From Branchiostoma belcheri (taxonomy: Eukaryota > Chordata > Leptocardii > Amphioxiformes > Branchiostomatidae): a stretch of 64,000 nucleotides of DNA. Positions 46,793-57,381 of the stretch are shown here, in pieces; positions within the stretch are counted from its first letter, which is position 1, and every line of letters starts with the position of its first letter. Under the pieces are notes generated by a model. It ran no database searches and was not told where the DNA came from. It saw nothing but the letters and a program-made list of their open reading frames with translations. The stretch spans positions 1,752,453 through 1,816,452 of the forward strand of contig NW_017804220.1 of NCBI RefSeq assembly GCF_001625305.1. The letters are read 5' to 3'. The translations under genes were made by a program, and so were the position numbers.

Positions 46793-46960
46793 GTCAGCAG
46801 AACGTACTGCGCCTGCACAAAACCGGAGTTTATCACGATTTTCAGTGGATGTTTGGTCAACTTTGCAGCAGAATTTCACCTGATAACTTTTCTAATGCAG
46901 CATTTGAAAACTATAGACGAGTTGTGGCCCTTAAATATGAAATGCAGACTTAAACGAGAT
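46793..46960. mobile_element. MITE family P, partial copy
   Basis: Begins cagcagaacgtactgcgcct and follows the family body (tttggtcaactttgcagcag). It lacks the right arm. Confidence 0.6.
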
Positions 46961-46977
46961 GTTGCAACTGCAAAAGT

Positions 46978-47095
46978 TGTTTAAAGCTATCTAGTGATAA
47001 TGCCCCTACTGTACTTAGTGACAGTGAGTTCCACTCTACGATAGTTCTTAGAAAATACAAGTTTTTGAACACCTCAATTCTTGGTTCACTGTTTA
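46978..47095 (-). mobile_element. Fragment of the non-LTR retrotransposon seen at 44744
   Basis: On the minus strand it encodes EVFKN, then RTIVEWNSLSLSTVGALSLD, as in the larger fragment. Both the 5' part and the 3' tail are missing. Confidence 0.65.
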
Positions 47096-47259
47096 TGTTT
47101 TCTCATGTCATGTAGTCTAACAGGCTGAATAAACATTCAAAACGGGAACTATGCGGCTCTAAATGTCAGGATGACTGTGTGAAATGTCGGTTAGCTTGAG
47201 GAATGAATCCCCTCTACTGTTTACTGCATTGTCTCTAGATTTGTTTTGGAGCTATCAAA

Positions 47260-47319
47260 TTGAAACTAATTTTGGTGTCTTCTATTCTTTCTAGGTACAT
47301 GTTTTGGACAGACTGGAGT
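47260..47319 (+). repeat. Duplicated exon 3 splice acceptor with 25 bases of exon
   Basis: gaaactaattttggtgtctt ctattctttctag then gtacatgttttggacagact gg repeats the real acceptor region (47373-47431) at a distance of 112 bases. Splicing here would shift the frame by one and reach a stop after 49 codons. Confidence 0.85.
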
Positions 47320-47406
47320 TCTGAAAATGTAGGGGGTATCACAGCTTCTTGTATTGGCTCATGTTTTCGAAGTGAAACTAATTTTGGTTTCTTCTCCTCT
47401 ATGCAG

Positions 47407-47801
47407 GTACATGTTTTGGACAGACTGGGGGGAGGTTCCTAAAATCGAGCGTGCGGGGATGGACGGTACGGGGCGGAGGGTGGTCGTCGACGACAACATC
47501 TACTGGCCGAACGGCCTGACGCTAGACTACGAGGAACATCGGCTGTACTGGGCCGACGCCAAGCTCCAGCTCATCCACTACGCCAACTTCGACGGGACGG
47601 AACGCCGCGCGGTCGTGGAAGGATCTCTACCTCACCCCTTTGCGCTGACGCTGTACGGAGACACCATATACTGGACGGACTGGCAGACTAACTCCATCCA
47701 CTCCTGCCACAAGATCTCCGGGGAAGACAAGCAGGTCATTCACAGCGAGATCTTCTCACCCATGGACATTCACGCCTACATGCCCCACAGACAACTCAAC
47801 A
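47407..47801 (+). CDS. LRP5/6 exon 3, second half of beta-propeller 1
   Basis: The exon follows ctctatgcag and ends CAACA then gtaagt. It covers residues 154-286. It starts [20 protein letters not shown], where FWTD at 157-160 replaces the usual YWTD. It continues with [13 protein letters not shown] (Asn189 corresponds to the residue reported in human LRP6 to hold the NxI motif of Wnt inhibitors), LYWADAK (201-204), [20 protein letters not shown] and [11 protein letters not shown]. These are the last blades of the first propeller. Codon use is strongly GC-rich compared with the flanking intron, as expected of a constrained exon. From memory, vertebrate LRP5/6 genes split this region into two exons, so this fused form would be an intron difference. 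Confidence 0.97.
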
Positions 47802-47834
47802 GTAAGTCAGATTTCTTCTTCTTATAATGATGAT

Positions 47835-48230
47835 TAGTGATGCATACCTAAACCCAATTTTAGGTTCAGGTCCGGATTCAAGTCCATAGGTTTAGGGTCA
47901 GTTCTCGACTTGTAAGTCCGGACCTAAACCAATGGCATATACAAAATTGCATGTTGGCAACCTTGCAATGTTGTATGGGTGAAACTTTGGCCACATAACA
48001 TAGAGGCTGACACTTGACGATGCCTGATGGCAATGTTTTCTTCATTTTGCAGCAAAGATTTTACAATCTACGGAAGGTTTTAGGTGGTTTGGAAAGAAAA
48101 GGGGTTTGTGAAATGGGGTTTTATGGTAATAAGTCCGGCCTCGGTTCTTGACTTTTAGGTTTTTTTGGACTTGAACCTAAACATTCTTACAAGTCCGGAT
48201 CCAAGTCCAGTGAACCGGTATGCATCACTA
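47835..48230. mobile_element. hAT-like family E, complete copy
   Basis: Ends tagtgatgcatacc and ggtatgcatcacta. The interior is nearly identical in order to 25725-26121. It lies 33 bases after the exon 3 donor. No clear 8-bp duplication survives. Confidence 0.8.
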
Positions 48231-48242
48231 ATAGTGAATTAG

Positions 48243-48860
48243 CCCTCTTAGGCCTAAGAAGAAAAAAAATGTTGTGTTTCTTGTTTCCCAGCCGACCCTA
48301 GAAAAAACTGCCGTCCCTAGACTTTTTATTGTGTGGACCTAGAGCTGTGTACCTAAACAAATTTTAGGTACAGGTACAGGTACAGGTACACAGGTTTAGG
48401 TACAGGTCCGGACCTGAACCTGTACCTGAACAATTCGACCAATTTATATGCTCTTCTGAACTCCTTCAATAACAAAAAAACATAAATAAACTTGATAGTT
48501 AAGGTTTATTCTTTGTTTATGGCGAATGCTCAGATTAAATATAGGCAAAACTAAGATGTTTTTGTTTTCATGAACACACTGTCCTTACACAGGCACCCAT
48601 TGTTAACCAGCTATTTAAACATTTGAGGTCACAAATAGGCATAAAATTGGTGTGAAATTGTTTAGGTACAGTACCGGTACTGAGGGATTAGGTATTTTGG
48701 ACCTGTACCTAATCAATTTTTCCGGTACAGTATCGGTACTGCGTACCGGTACACAGCTCTATGTGGACCCATGCAAGGGACATGATTTTTCCGAGCTGAT
48801 CAACCTTTTCTAGCTCCATGTCCTGACACCTGAGTGATGAAACGTTAAACAATAGTTTTT
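48243..48860. mobile_element. Family K repeat split by an hAT-like element (48340-48761)
   Basis: The insert begins tagagctgtgtacc and ends ggtacacagctcta. It is flanked by tgtggacc at 48332-48339 and 48762-48769, a perfect 8-bp duplication. It carries dense ggtacagg and ccggacctg motifs. The uninterrupted family K copy at 58235-58480 has the single empty site (ggtccaca at 58396-58403). Confidence 0.88.
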
Positions 48861-49871
48861 TTTTAATATTGACATTGAAACTTCACACAGCTTTTGCACA
48901 AGTTTGAACAACAGGTTTCAATCTTGATTTAAACGAGACGTGCACGACTTGGGCACAAAAAATGAACAAGTTAAAAACGTGTGTAAAACGCATGGGAAGG
49001 GAAGACTCAAGTTAATCGAGATCTGTACTGTATATGGCAAGTAACCATCTGAATATGTCTGTTAAAGAAATGTCTACTAAAATGGCACAGCAGATACCGT
49101 ACCTTCTGTAAGGGATTATTCTAGAGTAGAAGGACTGTCTTTCCCTAGCTTGTCTCGCCATCAGAAATTTTTGATCTCACGCCAAGACAAAGAAAGCATT
49201 TCCCCCATCCAAACACTCTGGCACCAGACTTTCTACCCATCAAGCTCTTACAGGTGATGGCATGTCTCCAACAAGACAGTCCCAGATGATTGACAGCTCT
49301 GACAGACAAGCTGCAGTGGTGCAGAACTTAGTTATCCCCAACGGCCAATCAGAGTCCAGCTTACCACCCAGTTGGACAGGGACATCTCTCACTACCAAGG
49401 AGGGCCTGCATGGGGGTGTAGTGATTATGGATTACGAAAAATTTTCGCCGCCGATTACGAATTACGTTGAAGTCTCAAAGCTGATTACGACTTTACGCTT
49501 TGTAGCTAATGTACTATTATGAATTACGTTGATTTTTGGGGAGGCTGCCTACGGATTATGAAGACTAAAAAAGTAAAAAGGTCCAATTATGCCTTACAAA
49601 AAAGGGCATGCAGACCCTCAGCTAGATGACCAAGGGGGAAGTTAGTACGCTATTCGCGGCATGTTTCATAAACCCGCCGTGAGAATGTTATGGGTACATA
49701 GTGCAAAATGCTGTCCAAGCCCCAGAAAATGTCAACAACTTGGCCACTTTGTAAGGTGGTATTTTCAACACAGGGCCTTTTCTTTGTCAGTTGTTGGCTG
49801 CAGCTCCACTGGGAAGAGGTGACAAGTCGAAATCCCTGTTTACAACAGTTGCCATTTTTTTTACCTCTTTA
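48861..49871 (+). other. LRP5/6 intron 3, mostly unassigned
   Basis: It includes a repeat with gattacgaattacgttga words at 49414-49625, bounded by gcatggggg and its loose mirror gcatgcagacc. No gene recognised. Confidence 0.4.
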
Positions 49872-50225
49872 GGCCACACCTATTTAATTTGTTGGTTCTT
49901 GGATTTTTTTCAGAAAAAATATGAAGCGACAGGATGAAAAAATAAAAACATGATTGTCTAGGCATCATATTATAGCCTGAAATGCTACGAAAGGAGCCAT
50001 AAAGTCAACACAAAAGGCTGGGTTAATATTTAAACAATAAATTTTGAACTTTTAATCAAACCACTGCATTGGTGGATGAAAAAAACTGAAGGAAGAAAAG
50101 GACTTTTCTCAACTGTGGGGGGCAAAATATGAGCATATTTGAGTTGTTTCAGGGTTGATTTTTTGCAAATCAGAAAAAAAAATTAAGAGGCAAATCCGAG
50201 AACCTACAAATTAAATTGGTGTGGC
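49872..50225. mobile_element. MITE family A, complete copy
   Basis: Starts ggccacacctatttaatttg after TTA and ends aaattggtgtggc; the last bases of the right end are mutated. Internal gctacgaaaggagccataaa and ggactttctcaactgtg-type segments identify the family. Confidence 0.8.
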
Positions 50226-50585
50226 TCATCCATCCTGCTGCCGGCAGTCCATAATACTCTGACAAACATTCAAATTTGACCAATCAGGGATTCCAAATGT
50301 TGGGGAGGGGCGCCTCGAAGATGGTGCCGCACCCATGATACTATCATGTATTTCCCTAAAGTGCATACCGTCTGGGAAGAATAATGGAAATTTACTAACA
50401 AAACTTGGACTTCAAGTTGTACAAATTCAGGCATATTCAGTTATTGTTTTCTTATTTTTGCAATAAACTTATTTCCAGAAAAGCAGGCTGGGACAGTCCA
50501 TTCTTAGTTTGGGACAGCAGAAATCTATTTTTGGGACAATTCTGGGACAGTAGTAAAAAAAAGTTAATTTCGAGGCCTGGAATTG
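50226..50585. mobile_element. Dispersed repeat family Q (gggacaattctgggac)
   Basis: It shares ctctgacaaacattcaaatt, ggacttcaagttgtacaaat, aaaagcaggctgggacagtc and gttaatttcgaggcctgg with 59462-59905. Confidence 0.7.
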
Positions 50586-50629
50586 CATGTTGCATGTGGT
50601 TATTTTGATCCCTAAGCAGGTATAATGTT

Positions 50630-50742
50630 AGCCTGGGTACCATCCTACTTGTATGCCGGGGCTCCCACACTCGCTTCCCTAAGAACTTCTTAGGGAAGCG
50701 AGTGTGGGAGCCCCGGCATACAAGTAGGATGGTACCCAGGCT
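50630..50742. mobile_element. Perfect 113-bp palindrome with 10-bp flanking repeats
   Basis: The 56-base arm at 50630-50685 is exactly mirrored at 50687-50742 around one central C. Its tip reads agcctgggtaccatcct. The word gtataatgtt occurs directly to the left (50620-50629) and, one base away, to the right (50744-50753). This fits a foldback element with a roughly 10-bp target duplication. Confidence 0.85.
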
Positions 50743-50743
50743 A

Positions 50744-51086
50744 GTATAATGTTTCATGGAGACAACATCTAACAAACAAACAACTCTATGGCTCTCTCCC
50801 GCCCATTTCGTCTGTAGTCCGACGACGTAGACTCGCCCTGGCAGGGCATGTTGTTCGTAGTAATATACCAGCTGGTAGACTAGTACAGTGGCTCCCTACT
50901 GGGAGACGTAGAGTGGGACGTCCTTATACTACACTTTTGTCCATGTTAGAGAGAGACACTGGTCTCGCAGGGCCTGCATTAGTGTCCGCTATGAGAGATA
51001 GGACATACTGGAGTAACTTTATCAAGTGTACCTCACCGGATTAGTATAAACTAATCCGGAGGCATGATGATGATGATGATGAGCAG
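50744..51086 (+). mobile_element. 3' end of an RTE-type non-LTR retrotransposon
   Basis: An open frame to a stop at 51042 reads SWRQHLTNKQLYGSLPPISS, then RRRRLALAGHVVRS, WLPTGRRRVGRPYTTLL and LERDTGL. The LYG.LP, R.RR...AGH and GRR..GRP..T motifs are the conserved carboxy terminus of RTE-clade reverse transcriptases. A stem-loop (ccggattagt..actaatccgg, 51036-51059) overlaps the stop. A short GAT/ATG microsatellite tail follows, as is usual for RTE elements. Severely 5' truncated. Confidence 0.88.
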
Positions 51087-51504
51087 GTATTTCCAGCCCT
51101 TACTTTCTGTAGTAGAACTGCAAAAAGAAGAGAAAAACCGCTCTCTGTTAGACACTGTATTTACTAAACAGTAAACAACTTCTCCAGTGGTGGTTGGCAG
51201 GAGTTTATACAAGGCAGATAGACTTACAGTAGCCTGGACACGTGATTTAGATACAATGTAAATATCCTGATGCTTGATTACTTCTTGTTGACATCAGTAT
51301 TTCAATTTGGTCCAGTAGGTCACAAGTTAAAGGTACCCAACACAATTTTTGGGTGGCAAAACAAGAAATATTACTTTTTTAGTAGTAATAATTAGCTAGT
51401 ATTAATATATTAATATGCATTTATAAGGCTATCTGGCTGATATTCACATTTACTGTCATTTCGTAGTACAGTTTTGTCGTTTTATACTCGAAGTATTTGA
51501 AATT
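51087..51504 (+). other. LRP5/6 intron 3, MITE family D fragment and unassigned sequence
   Basis: From about 51330 the sequence (gtggcaaaacaagaaatatt..gaagtatttgaaattgg) is family D-like. The rest is unassigned. Confidence 0.45.
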
Positions 51505-51844
51505 GGAAACAGCGAAAAAAAAATCTGGCCGAAAAAAACAGATTCCTACAGTTTAAAATTTTGAGAATTATTGTACAAATGGTTTTGATTCAGTGGGAAC
51601 ATTATAGCATCACATATCACTGTATCAAAGTAAGAAACAAAACATTAAATCAGAGTCTTTTCTTGTCTCCTCTCTTCATAGTTATCTACCATCCACGTTC
51701 CTGCATGGCAACAGACATCTTTACCCATTTTCAGCATGTTGACCACTGTCAGAAGGCAATAAAATTTCTTGTTTTTTTTTTTTTCAAAATCAGGCGAAAA
51801 TTAATGCGCGCTGATGTCATCCGTAAAATTTACTTGCTGTGGCC
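51505..51844. mobile_element. MITE family C, left end missing
   Basis: It matches 45280-45684 from agattcctacagttt to aaatttacttgctgtggcc, followed by TTA. The left terminus is replaced by family D sequence. Confidence 0.8.
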
Positions 51845-52053
51845 TTACTAAGAACCCCACAATCACCCAGGCATCTGTCCATTCTGATATCAGGGCCTAT
51901 TTGAGATAAAAACTATAGGGGGAAGGACCTACAAAAAACCTGCTACATACCACAGATGCCATGTCAGAATGATGGCATTCCCTGATCTAAACCATGTGGC
52001 ACACTGGAACATATGCCACTTCCAACTTACTCTAGCTAGGTCCTTTGTCTTCC

Positions 52054-52400
52054 AAGCCATCCAATGTGATTTCTGGGCAGCAAAACTGGAAATATTCAGA
52101 AAAAGGCAATCTTTGTGATATTGACACGCACTGCTTCACATTGGCACATTTGAGTCAGTATTTCTTACTTTGGTCATTAAAAACTGCAGAAACAAGCTCC
52201 CAAAATTATGAGTCTTTTTTTCTGGGTGGTACTCTAAAAATCAGCCCAGGGCCCTTCCAGTAACCATTTTCTGTCAAATTTTTGGGAAATTTTTGCTCCA
52301 TGAGGGTCAATATACATTGGGAGTATGGTTTCAACTCACTTTGTACATAGATAAATATTGGCTTTGAAAAATCCGGTTTCCAAGCCCTAAAAACTGCATT
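52054..52400. mobile_element. MITE family D, inverted copy
   Basis: It runs from gccatccaatgtgatttctg to aagccctaaaaactgcat. It is the reverse complement of 18119-18483 in overall order. Confidence 0.7.
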
Positions 52401-53631
52401 TATTTACCATTATGGAAAACCTGTTTGATCTGAAAAATCTGTTAAGGGATACTTTCTGATGATCGGAAACATGGATTTCCTGTAAACGTATTGTTTATTT
52501 ACCAATTAGTTTGGTAGCATAATGCCAGGTTATCAGAAATTTGTAAACATGGAGCCACTTTGAAAGTAGTAGTGTGGGAGCAATGGGTTACAGTTACTGT
52601 AGGTGGACACCACTAGGAGACATTTAGTAATCTTTGGGGCATATCGATTCTTGTTACCTTTGGGAAGGAGGTTCGTGTTTTTACCTCCATGAAAAATGGA
52701 GGTATTGTTTTTGGCGTGTGTGTGTGTGTGTGTGTCTGTCTGTGTTTCCGCAACTTTGTAGGCGGCATAACTTCATAACGCCTTTATGGATTGCGATGAT
52801 ATTTGGTACGCTGATAAGTCTTAGGAAGACAAAGGTCAAGGTCAAATATGGGCCTCCTGGTGGATGACCTTGGTACTGCAGCAGAACTTCCGGTTTTTGT
52901 ATCTTTTGTTCTGAACAAGCCATGGTCTTGACTTTTTGGTGACAGATAGCTTATCCTGTCAGGAATAAGTGGCGTAAGTTTGGTCCCCCTAGCAGCTTGT
53001 TCTGGAACTGCAGGTTAGTTTTTGTCTGTCTGTATGTTTGTCTGTCTTTAAACATTAAACACAGTATAACTTGACATTGAAGGCTTAGATAGATTATTTT
53101 GATATTTGGTACAGGGTAGGCCTTGGTAAGACTTAAAAATGATTAGATTTTAGGCCCCCTGGCTGCATGTTAAAAGATATGCAGGTACGGGCATAAGTAA
53201 ATTATATGTGTGTTTGGCAGACCTTTGATTACAATCAGGTATAGTAGCTTTTCAGGATATTAGTAATGCTCTGAAGTATAAGATGAGTCAGTCCAGGGAT
53301 ATTTTCTCCTTGACAAATGTACTGTATCACCAGCTGTGTCATTCAGTCATTGTGTATCTTTGATCACTAGAGATTGCCAAAGTCTATAATATAAAAAGAA
53401 AGAAAAAAAAAGAAAATCCCTACCAACTAACCCTAATTTTTTTCAGGACTGAAACAGGAAACACAACATTTTTTTTACTAACCTAGGGGAGTGTATGGTA
53501 AAATTTCCTTGGGGACTGGTTCGCCCTGGAGCCTGAGAGCTAGCCTATATTCAGCAAACTTAAACTGGGCACCAAAAAAAACTTGAAGGAAAACCAGGGT
53601 GCATTTTAAAGACATCTTGTGTGTAATGTGA
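52401..53631 (+). other. LRP5/6 intron 3, repeat family N and unassigned sequence
   Basis: A (GT)n tract at 52716-52740 opens a family N repeat (52670-53170, with gatatttggtac and gcccctggctgc words). A family K scrap (aaacaggaaacacaac) is near 53450. No gene recognised. Confidence 0.5.
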
Positions 53632-53651
53632 NNNNNNNNNNNNNNNNNNNN
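53632..53651. other. Assembly gap, 20 N
   Basis: Twenty undetermined bases. Similar words (catcttgtgtgtaatgtg and catcttgggtgtaatgtg) flank it on both sides, so a collapsed short tandem repeat probably lies in the gap. Confidence 0.98.
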
Positions 53652-54735
53652 TAACACTGGATGCATCTTGGGTGTAATGTGAAACGTCTCCAACCATCTG
53701 ACAGCTGTCAAGACGCTGTCATCACGTCTTTTGAGCAGATTTCTGCCACACCACCTTGGGGGACTTGACCCTTGCCATTGGAAATGGGACATCAGATCAA
53801 GGCAAGACTTCCGCAGGGACCACTCCACAGATTGTGCAAATTTTTCAATTTCCTCCCTGTTGACAGCCAAGGGTATGAGTGTGGGGTTGAATGATGGGTG
53901 TTTGTGTTGTCTGGTTGAGGTTTTTGGCAGATGGTAACATTTTTTTGGTTGGCTAAGTAGGCACTGAGTTTCTGTTGACTGGAAATACTTAGAGTATACT
54001 TGAGGTTGCTACAAATTAGTGTTCTAGCCAGGCTTGCTGTCATTTAACAGGATTTTGCTGCTAAAGAAAGACAAAATTTTTACCTTATCTGTCATCTTTG
54101 ACGGACAAAAAATGTTATGAAAAGAGGTGACATTAAACTTTTTAAAGCATAGTCTACCAGCAAAAGTTGCCCTTGAAAATGCAGAAAATAGCATTTCAGA
54201 GGGTCAAGATTTCAACATTTTCCAAGGGGAGTATGCTATCACATTGACCAGAAAATTGACTTTGAAAATCTAGTTTTACTGACATAAAATCGCTTAAAAA
54301 CGTGTGTTTTGGAATGTTTTCCCCACCCCTACACAAAAGCACACCTGGACCGTCCCACCTGTAAATCCCACATATTTGTTGTGATTCAGACCCTGCCTCC
54401 CAGGTATTACCCCACTGTGGCAGTAGAGCGATTCTTCCAAAAGACCAGAAAGACCTCTTTACCTTTTGCCAATTTGTTTGGTGCCCGATAAAGCATCACC
54501 TGTCAGTTGGCTGTGTATAACAAACGATCGGGCAGGTAATCCCTGGGCAGAAGACAGCCCCCAGGCTGACAAGATACTGGAACCTCTATTGTTCCCACCT
54601 GAGTTTATGTCAGGTAGTAGACTGGTAGGAGCTTTGGGGAGACAATGGAAATACCTTCGCTTTTAATTAAAATGTGGGATAGGTTGTAGGGGTCGTTGCA
54701 TGGGCATTTCTGGAAACTCTTTTTACTTCAGCTTA
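53652..54735 (+). other. LRP5/6 intron 3, family G copy and unassigned sequence
   Basis: 54020-54235 is a family G repeat (gtgttctagccagg, gcatttcagagggtcaagat). No gene recognised elsewhere. Confidence 0.45.
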
Positions 54736-55125
54736 GGCCATGTGGATTTGATTATATGGATGACATCAGTTTGCGCATGAATTTTTGTCCGTTTCCAAAT
54801 AGAAAGTTTTCAACCATGCTGTAAAACAGTGGCAAAATTAGTAAATATATACCGTAAGTTGCACAAAAAAATATTGGAAAACAATACCAATGTTGTGCAA
54901 TGAATGCCAAAATCAAACGAAAAGGACGAAAATGTAAAGAAATGAATTTGAAGAGTAGATTATTTGCCATACCATACCCTGTGTCATATGTTCAACCTTC
55001 ATGACCATGTAGATTTCAGAATGAAAGCAACTTTTTTTGCCAAACTTTTTCTTATTCGCACGCTCGCATCAGTTTTGGGGTTCCCAGAGGATGTCATCCA
55101 TATAATCAAATAAATCAACATGACC
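54736..55125. mobile_element. MITE family B, complete copy
   Basis: ggccatgtggatttgattat at the left, ataatcaaataaatcaacat at the right, TTA on each side. A family D fragment (aaaggcatccaatgttattt) starts at once on its right. Confidence 0.85.
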
Positions 55126-55128
55126 TTA

Positions 55129-55988
55129 AAGGCATCCAATGTTATTTCAGTACAGCAAAACAAAAAGTATTCTAGATGAGAAAATCTGTCAGATATTGGT
55201 ACATGTATTTACTGCTATTTCTTTACTGCACATTTTTGTCATAATTTTATACATGAAGCATTTGAAATAGCCCTAAAACAAGCCTTGTAAGGAGTCCTTT
55301 AATTTTCTGATACCACCAATAAATAACTTTAACCAGCCAGTGATACAAAAAAACGTTTTCCATCAGCGACTTCTTGAATAATTTTTAGAGCTTTGCATGA
55401 AGTTTTCACATGAATATCTTTCAGGGTAAAAATATAGAGTTGATTTTTCGGTCAAGAATCGGGATCCATTTTACCTAAAACATGGATTTATGTCCTCCTC
55501 AGATTTTACATGGGTTCTGTACAGAAATTCCAAACAGTTGGATTCTTGGTGCAGTCGTACGCATTTCTGTAAGCCCCATAGTTCCTGGAGCTCAAGTTTA
55601 AATAAAAGGGCACTTCATACATAGCCTTAAAAACAAGCAGTTCAAAACAAGCGTATCCGTTCCCTATCTTATATATCTTAACTCAGGTCTTAGGTGGTAT
55701 CAGGACTACTTAGCTGATAGTAGACACACCTTCGTAAGGCTTGGGACGCCACAATGGAGGGAATTTATGGCGTTTCAGTGACAGACATATGAGGTCAGCC
55801 ATGTATTATCATATCCCTTTAGGCAAGACAAGTAAGCTTCAAAATATGTTTGTCATTCGTACTTGCATACTACAGAGAAAAAAGTTGCAAAAGTCTGCTC
55901 TAGCGTAACTTAGAATTTGATTCAAAACAAAGTTTGACGGAATTGAAAACGTACCTTGTGAAAAATTTACTCAGCTGTGTTACTATTA
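55129..55988 (+). other. LRP5/6 intron 3, family D left part and unassigned sequence
   Basis: Family D sequence extends to about 55300 (gaagcatttgaaatagcc). The remaining sequence has no recognisable element. Confidence 0.45.
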
Positions 55989-56761
55989 GGCCCGATTTAG
56001 ACTAGAAACGCTTAAGGGGTTTTGGCCAGGGAAACGTTTCGGAACGGTTAACCGTTCCCGGTCTAAAGAGGAAAAAACGGTTTGTTATGGGTTTTCGCGG
56101 ACCGTTTCCGAAAACCACCTCCATCGTGGTTTTCGACCGTTTCAGAACCCTTCAGCGGGGGGCCCGAAACGCTTTTTGCTAGGTCTAAAGACAAAGGGTT
56201 TCTTGAAACGGTAAACCAGGTCACATGTCATATGCTAATCACATGCTAATAAGCCCGCGCACGTCCATTATCTGGTAGATTCGCGCCATATTTGATTGTG
56301 TCCATTTTCGCCATTTTATATCGTGTATTTCTCGAATTTTTGTTATCCTTTACGTCTGGAGGGATGGCAGAAGGCCAAGGGAGGGTCTGGACCCAAGATG
56401 AGACCCGCTTCTTGATCATCTTGTGGGCCAATCAAACTATACAATCCCGCTTGGGGACCTCGCGTAATAGGGAGGGCATACAGATGCTTGTGGACGGGCT
56501 GGCGGCTGAGGGGTATTTATGCACCCCAAAGCAGGTTCGGGCGAAGTTCAAGGCCCTGAAACACAAGTATCGTAAGGCCAATGAGGCAAACCGTATAAGT
56601 GGTTCGGGGAGGTCATCATAGGTCACTGTGGGTCAGAAACATCCTGCGCCACGGGCGGCCCGAAACACTTCCGCCCCTGTGTCTAAAGACGAACCGTTTT
56701 CTGTGGCGAAACGTTTCGTACCGTTTCAAAACGGTATACCGTTTCTAGTCTAAATCGGGCG
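55989..56761 (+). mobile_element. PIF/Harbinger-like non-autonomous element with TTA target duplication
   Basis: Terminal inverted repeats begin GGCCCGATTTAGACTAG and CGCCCGATTTAGACTAG (reading each end inward), with 21 of 22 bases matching. They are flanked by TTA at 55986-55988 and 56762-56764. Subterminal regions are rich in gaaacggt and aaccgtttc words, which could be protein-binding repeats. The element is 773 bp and carries one reading frame (next entry). No DDE transposase is present. TTA or TAA duplications and a companion Myb-like protein are the hallmarks of PIF/Harbinger. Confidence 0.85.
56364..56621 (+). CDS. Small Myb/SANT-like DNA-binding protein of the Harbinger-like element
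   Basis: An 85-codon frame, MAEGQGRVWTQDETRFLIIL onward, follows a good start context (gggATGG). It has the layout of a Myb/SANT-like (trihelix-type) domain: Trp9 in VWTQDET, Trp22 in LIILWANQ, a middle helix (RNREGIQMLVDGLAAEGY) and a recognition-type helix TPKQVRAKFKALKHKYRKAN. In Harbinger elements such a protein binds the element ends and helps the transposase into the nucleus. Here the frame stops soon after the domain (SGSGRSS), shorter than the usual second protein, so this is likely a truncated relic. Whether it is expressed is unknown. It lies sense-strand inside LRP5/6 intron 3. Confidence 0.65.
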   Translation: MAEGQGRVWTQDETRFLIILWANQTIQSRLGTSRNREGIQMLVDGLAAEGYLCTPKQVRAKFKALKHKYRKANEANRISGSGRSS

Positions 56762-56824
56762 TTAGTTTTCAGGGTATGATAATAACCTGGTAACCCAGTT
56801 TCCTAAACAATCAACTTCCTTTTA

Positions 56825-57240
56825 GGCCACAGCAAGTAAATTTCATGGATGACATCCTCCCCAGACTCCAAATCTAATGCGAGCGTGCAAAAAAAAACAA
56901 GACGAGGCGAAAAAACCAAGGTTCCTACATTTTAAAATTTTGACTCAATCATTGTACAAATGGTTTTGATTCAGTGGGAACATCACATATACATGTAGCA
57001 AGCATCACATATCACTGCATCAAAGTAAAAAAACAAAACATTAAATCAGAGCTTTGTCTTGTCTCCTCTCTTCTTAGGTATCTGCCATCCACCTTCCGTC
57101 ATGGCAACAGACATCTTTGCCCATTTTCGGCATGTTGACCACTGTCAGAAGGGAACAAAATTTCTTTTTTTTTCTTTCCAAAATAAGGCGAAAATTAATG
57201 CGTGCGCTGATGTCATCCATAAAAATTACTTGCTGTGGCC
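56825..57240. mobile_element. MITE family C, complete copy
   Basis: ggccacagcaagtaaatttc at the left, attacttgctgtggcc at the right, TTA on each side. The interior is as in 45280-45684. Confidence 0.87.
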
Positions 57241-57381
57241 TTAGTGAGTGTGACAAGGAAAACTAACAAGGCTTCTTGGTAATAATTCTTGGTCATAAAT
57301 TTCTACAGGCTTTGCTTAAAGATATGCAAGTCAGGTTGTTGATGTATGTGTGAAGAAAGGACAAGGACAGAAGGGTGGTTA

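Noticed and set aside
47260..47442. Alternative LRP5/6 exon beginning at 47295
   Set aside because: It would shift the frame and stop 49 codons on, and there is no donor that restores the frame. It is kept as a finding about duplicated acceptors, not as an exon.
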